Positions 61,785 through 64,000 of a stretch of 64,000 bases of DNA are shown in pieces. Source of the stretch: Furcasterigmium furcatum (Eukaryota > Ascomycota > Sordariomycetes > Glomerellales > Plectosphaerellaceae); assembly GCA_001599815.1 (NCBI GenBank), contig BCIA01000001.1, positions 6,468,978-6,532,977 on the forward strand, in the 5' to 3' direction. The notes below the pieces were generated by a model. The model was not told where the DNA came from, did no database searches, and worked only from the letters and a program-made list of their open reading frames with translations. The position numbers and the translations under genes are program-made. Numbering within the stretch: the first letter of the stretch is position 1; every line of letters begins with the position of its first letter.

Positions 61785-63658
61785 ATGGGTTTATCGTTCG
61801 GAGACATATCCAAGAGGTTGACCTCCAGCCAGGACCTAGAACCTGGCAAGGAGCCGGCCGTGGCCGTCGCGGGCTCCTCCGAGGGCTCCCTCAACGGCGA
61901 TGACTTCACGAGGGACCTTCGCAGCGACCCGGAGGCGCGAACCGCGTTCCTGGCCACCTTCAGCGCGGAGGAAGAGAAGTCCATCTTGAGGAAGATGGAC
62001 CGTCGTTTCCTCGTCCTCTTCGGTCTCATGTTCATGTTCAAAAACGTAAGCTATGAAAGACCGTGCTTGCCTGTTCCAGGTCGAGAGGGACACGGAAGTG
62101 CTGACTTTGAGATTGTTCATAGATTGCTTTTGGGAACATCGCCCTCATCCGGACAATGCAGCTGGGGACCGAAGACAACGTCATGACCCAGCTTGGCTTC
62201 TCCATTGACCGATACAATCTCATGGCTACGGTACAAGGGGTAAGATTGACTTTACTTGTCCTACCGAGGTCTAGCAACATATCAGTTAACAGTATCCTAG
62301 ATTGCGTACATCGTCTTCGAGCTGCCGAGCAACCTGCTCCTCAAGTGGATGACGCCGCATCATATGCAAGCCAGGATCTTCATCACCTGGGGCATCGCGA
62401 CAGCCGCCGGTGCTGCAGCCACCAACTCCACCCAGCTCATCGTCTCCCGTTGGTTTGTTGGGTAAGTGACTTCCATCTCTTTTGACATGGTTTGGACTTC
62501 CTCCCTCTAACTACCAGACAGAATGCTCGAGGCTGGCTTCTTCCCCGGCATGATCACGACCATCTCGTACTGGTACCGCACCGACGAGGTCGGCCGCCCC
62601 ATCCTGTGGTTCTTCTCCATCGCCCAGTTCTCCGGCATCATTGGCGCCCTCGTCTGCTACGGCACCAGCTACATGAACGGCCTGCAGGGCCTCTCCGGCT
62701 GGCAGTGGACCCTCATCATCGAGGGTATCGCCACTATCCTGCTGGGCGTCGTCATATTCTTCGTCCTCCCAGACTTCCCCAAGTCCAAGCGCAGCCGCTC
62801 TTGGCTCACCCCGCGTGAGCAGCAGTTCATCGAGGCCCGCCTGCCACCGCATGCCCCGGCCACCCACGACAAGAGCTGGAGCACCGAAGACGCCATCATC
62901 GCCCTCAAGAGCCCGACCACCTGGGGTTTCCTTTTCGACCAGACCCTGATGAATCTGTCCCTTTACGCCCTTAACTGGTTCCTCCCCAGCATCATCGCTG
63001 GCCTGGGCTTCGCCACATTGCCCACAAGCCTCCTGCTCAACATCCCGCCCGCTGTAGCGGGTATCCTGGCCATGGCCATCTGTGTGCTCATCACTTCCAG
63101 GGCATGGGCCGCCAGGCCCTTGATTTGCGTGTAAGATGCTTCCATGCCTCCTTCCCTTCCTTTACGGTTCATAAGCTGATTTTATTCGGTAGCATCGTCA
63201 TTCTCGGCTCCATCGTATGCTACATCCTCTTCTTCACCATCAACAGCAACGGCGGCCTCTACGCTGCTTGCATCCTCAGCCAGTTCTTCGGCGCCTCCTA
63301 CTACGTCCCCTACTGGTCCTGGCGCACCTCCGTTATGTCTGGCTCCACGGGGGCGGCCTTCGCCATCGGCCTGCAGAGCAGCGTCGCCCAGCTCGGCGCC
63401 GTCGTCGGCCCCCAGTTCTTCCAGGCCAGGTGGGCGGCCGACCGCTACCGCAACAGCTACCTCATCGGCCTCGGCATCACCCTGGCGGCGCTGCTCACCA
63501 ACTCCTGGACCTGGTGGCTCACGCGCAACATCGAGCGGCAGACGCAGAAGGTGCGCCGAGAGACGCTCAAGGCGCGGAGGGAGGGCAAGGCGTACACCGG
63601 GCAGACGGACATTGACGTCCTGAACGATTCTTATATCAAGAACCGGAAATGGTGGTAG
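61785..63658 (+). CDS. MFS anion:cation symporter (allantoate permease family)
   Basis: Exons 61785-62045, 62123-62239, 62301-62461, 62522-63130 and 63193-63658 (introns 77, 61, 60 and 62 bp) give 537 aa. A polar N-terminus is followed by KMDRRFLVLFGLMFMFKNIAFGNI, VQGIAYIVFELPSNLLLKWMTP, FVGMLEAGFFPGMITTISYWYRTDE and the late loop SGSTGAAFAIGLQSSVAQLGAVVGPQFF, all typical of Dal5/Tna1-type carboxylate or vitamin permeases. Divergent from the ICL-like enzyme, so both may handle one small organic acid. Confidence 0.88.
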
Positions 63659-64000
63659 TGGGAGAGACGCTGGAACCCGTGCCGAGAAGTGGTTATTTGG
63701 TAGACCTACCTGAAGAACGAGGCCCCCAGGAAGTTGACGATGCCGACAGCCCTCTGACACCTCGAAACCTGCCTGGGAATGACCCGATGGCTCCGACGAT
63801 TTGTGCCCTACTGCCAACTGAAAGGGGTGCCGCTCGAAAGACGCAAGATCTCCCCCTTGAAGGAACTGAAAGAGCTGGGTAAGCTAGATCCACAGAAGAA
63901 GACATCAGAAAAGAATAGACTGGCACACATATCAAAGAACACCGCTTTGACATAATCTATTCAGACACTAAGCAGAACTATTTTGAAAGTGCGCTGAATG
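63659..64000. other. 3' flank to window end
   Basis: Nothing beyond presumed 3' untranslated sequence is visible. Confidence 0.5.

Overview
The window is nuclear DNA of a filamentous ascomycete (Pezizomycotina, most likely a Sordariomycete; species not determinable by eye). Evidence: genes are broken by short introns of about 48-84 bp with GTNNGT/YAG borders, and there are many Zn2Cys6 regulators, fungal MFS permeases, P450s and a CFEM/GPI protein. One AT-rich, stop-riddled DNA transposon looks mutated by RIP.

Layout. 1-7.4 kb: 3'-truncated DUF726/TMCO4-type hydrolase (minus), a 63-bp tandem repeat, a decayed gene, a CE3-like SGNH esterase and an unrecognised low-complexity gene. 7.6-10.9 kb: a RIP-degraded hAT element with matching TIRs and an 8-bp target duplication, carrying a tRNA-like/hairpin insert near one end. 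11.5-39.4 kb: an apparent catabolic cluster. In order: quinone oxidoreductase, anion permease, FAD aromatic hydroxylase, P450, C2H2+Zn2Cys6 regulator, FAH-family hydrolase, VOC extradiol dioxygenase, Zn2Cys6 regulator, small Zn2Cys6 protein, sugar permease, PRISE-type reductase, metallo-beta-lactamase-fold lactonase, GH3 beta-glucosidase and DHA1 permease. Six of its intergenic regions, five of them divergent promoters, share the element GCCACTTT(A/C)NCC; two of them share an 18-bp identical core. This is the strongest undescribed signal in the window.

39.7-49.7 kb: a second possible unit with a dedicated NADPH-P450 reductase divergent from a CYP53-like P450, then a phytanoyl-CoA-type dioxygenase, a Zn2Cys6 regulator and a sugar permease. 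49.9-64 kb: a flavin-monooxygenase relic, a CFEM-type GPI protein, another P450, a Ser/Thr-rich secreted-type protein, a small antisense ORF, a secreted HEGFH metalloprotease-like protein, a broken ABM-like ORF, a small hypothetical gene, an isocitrate lyase/PEP-mutase-family enzyme and an anion MFS permease.

Inferred joint function of the main cluster: uptake of an aromatic beta-glucoside (sugar and anion permeases), deglucosylation (GH3), ring hydroxylation (P450, FAD monooxygenase), extradiol ring opening (VOC), cleavage or hydrolysis (FAH, lactonase) and enone/quinone reduction (PRISE, QOR). Substrate identity is not shown by the sequence. Exon borders were read by eye from splice signals and reading-frame continuity.
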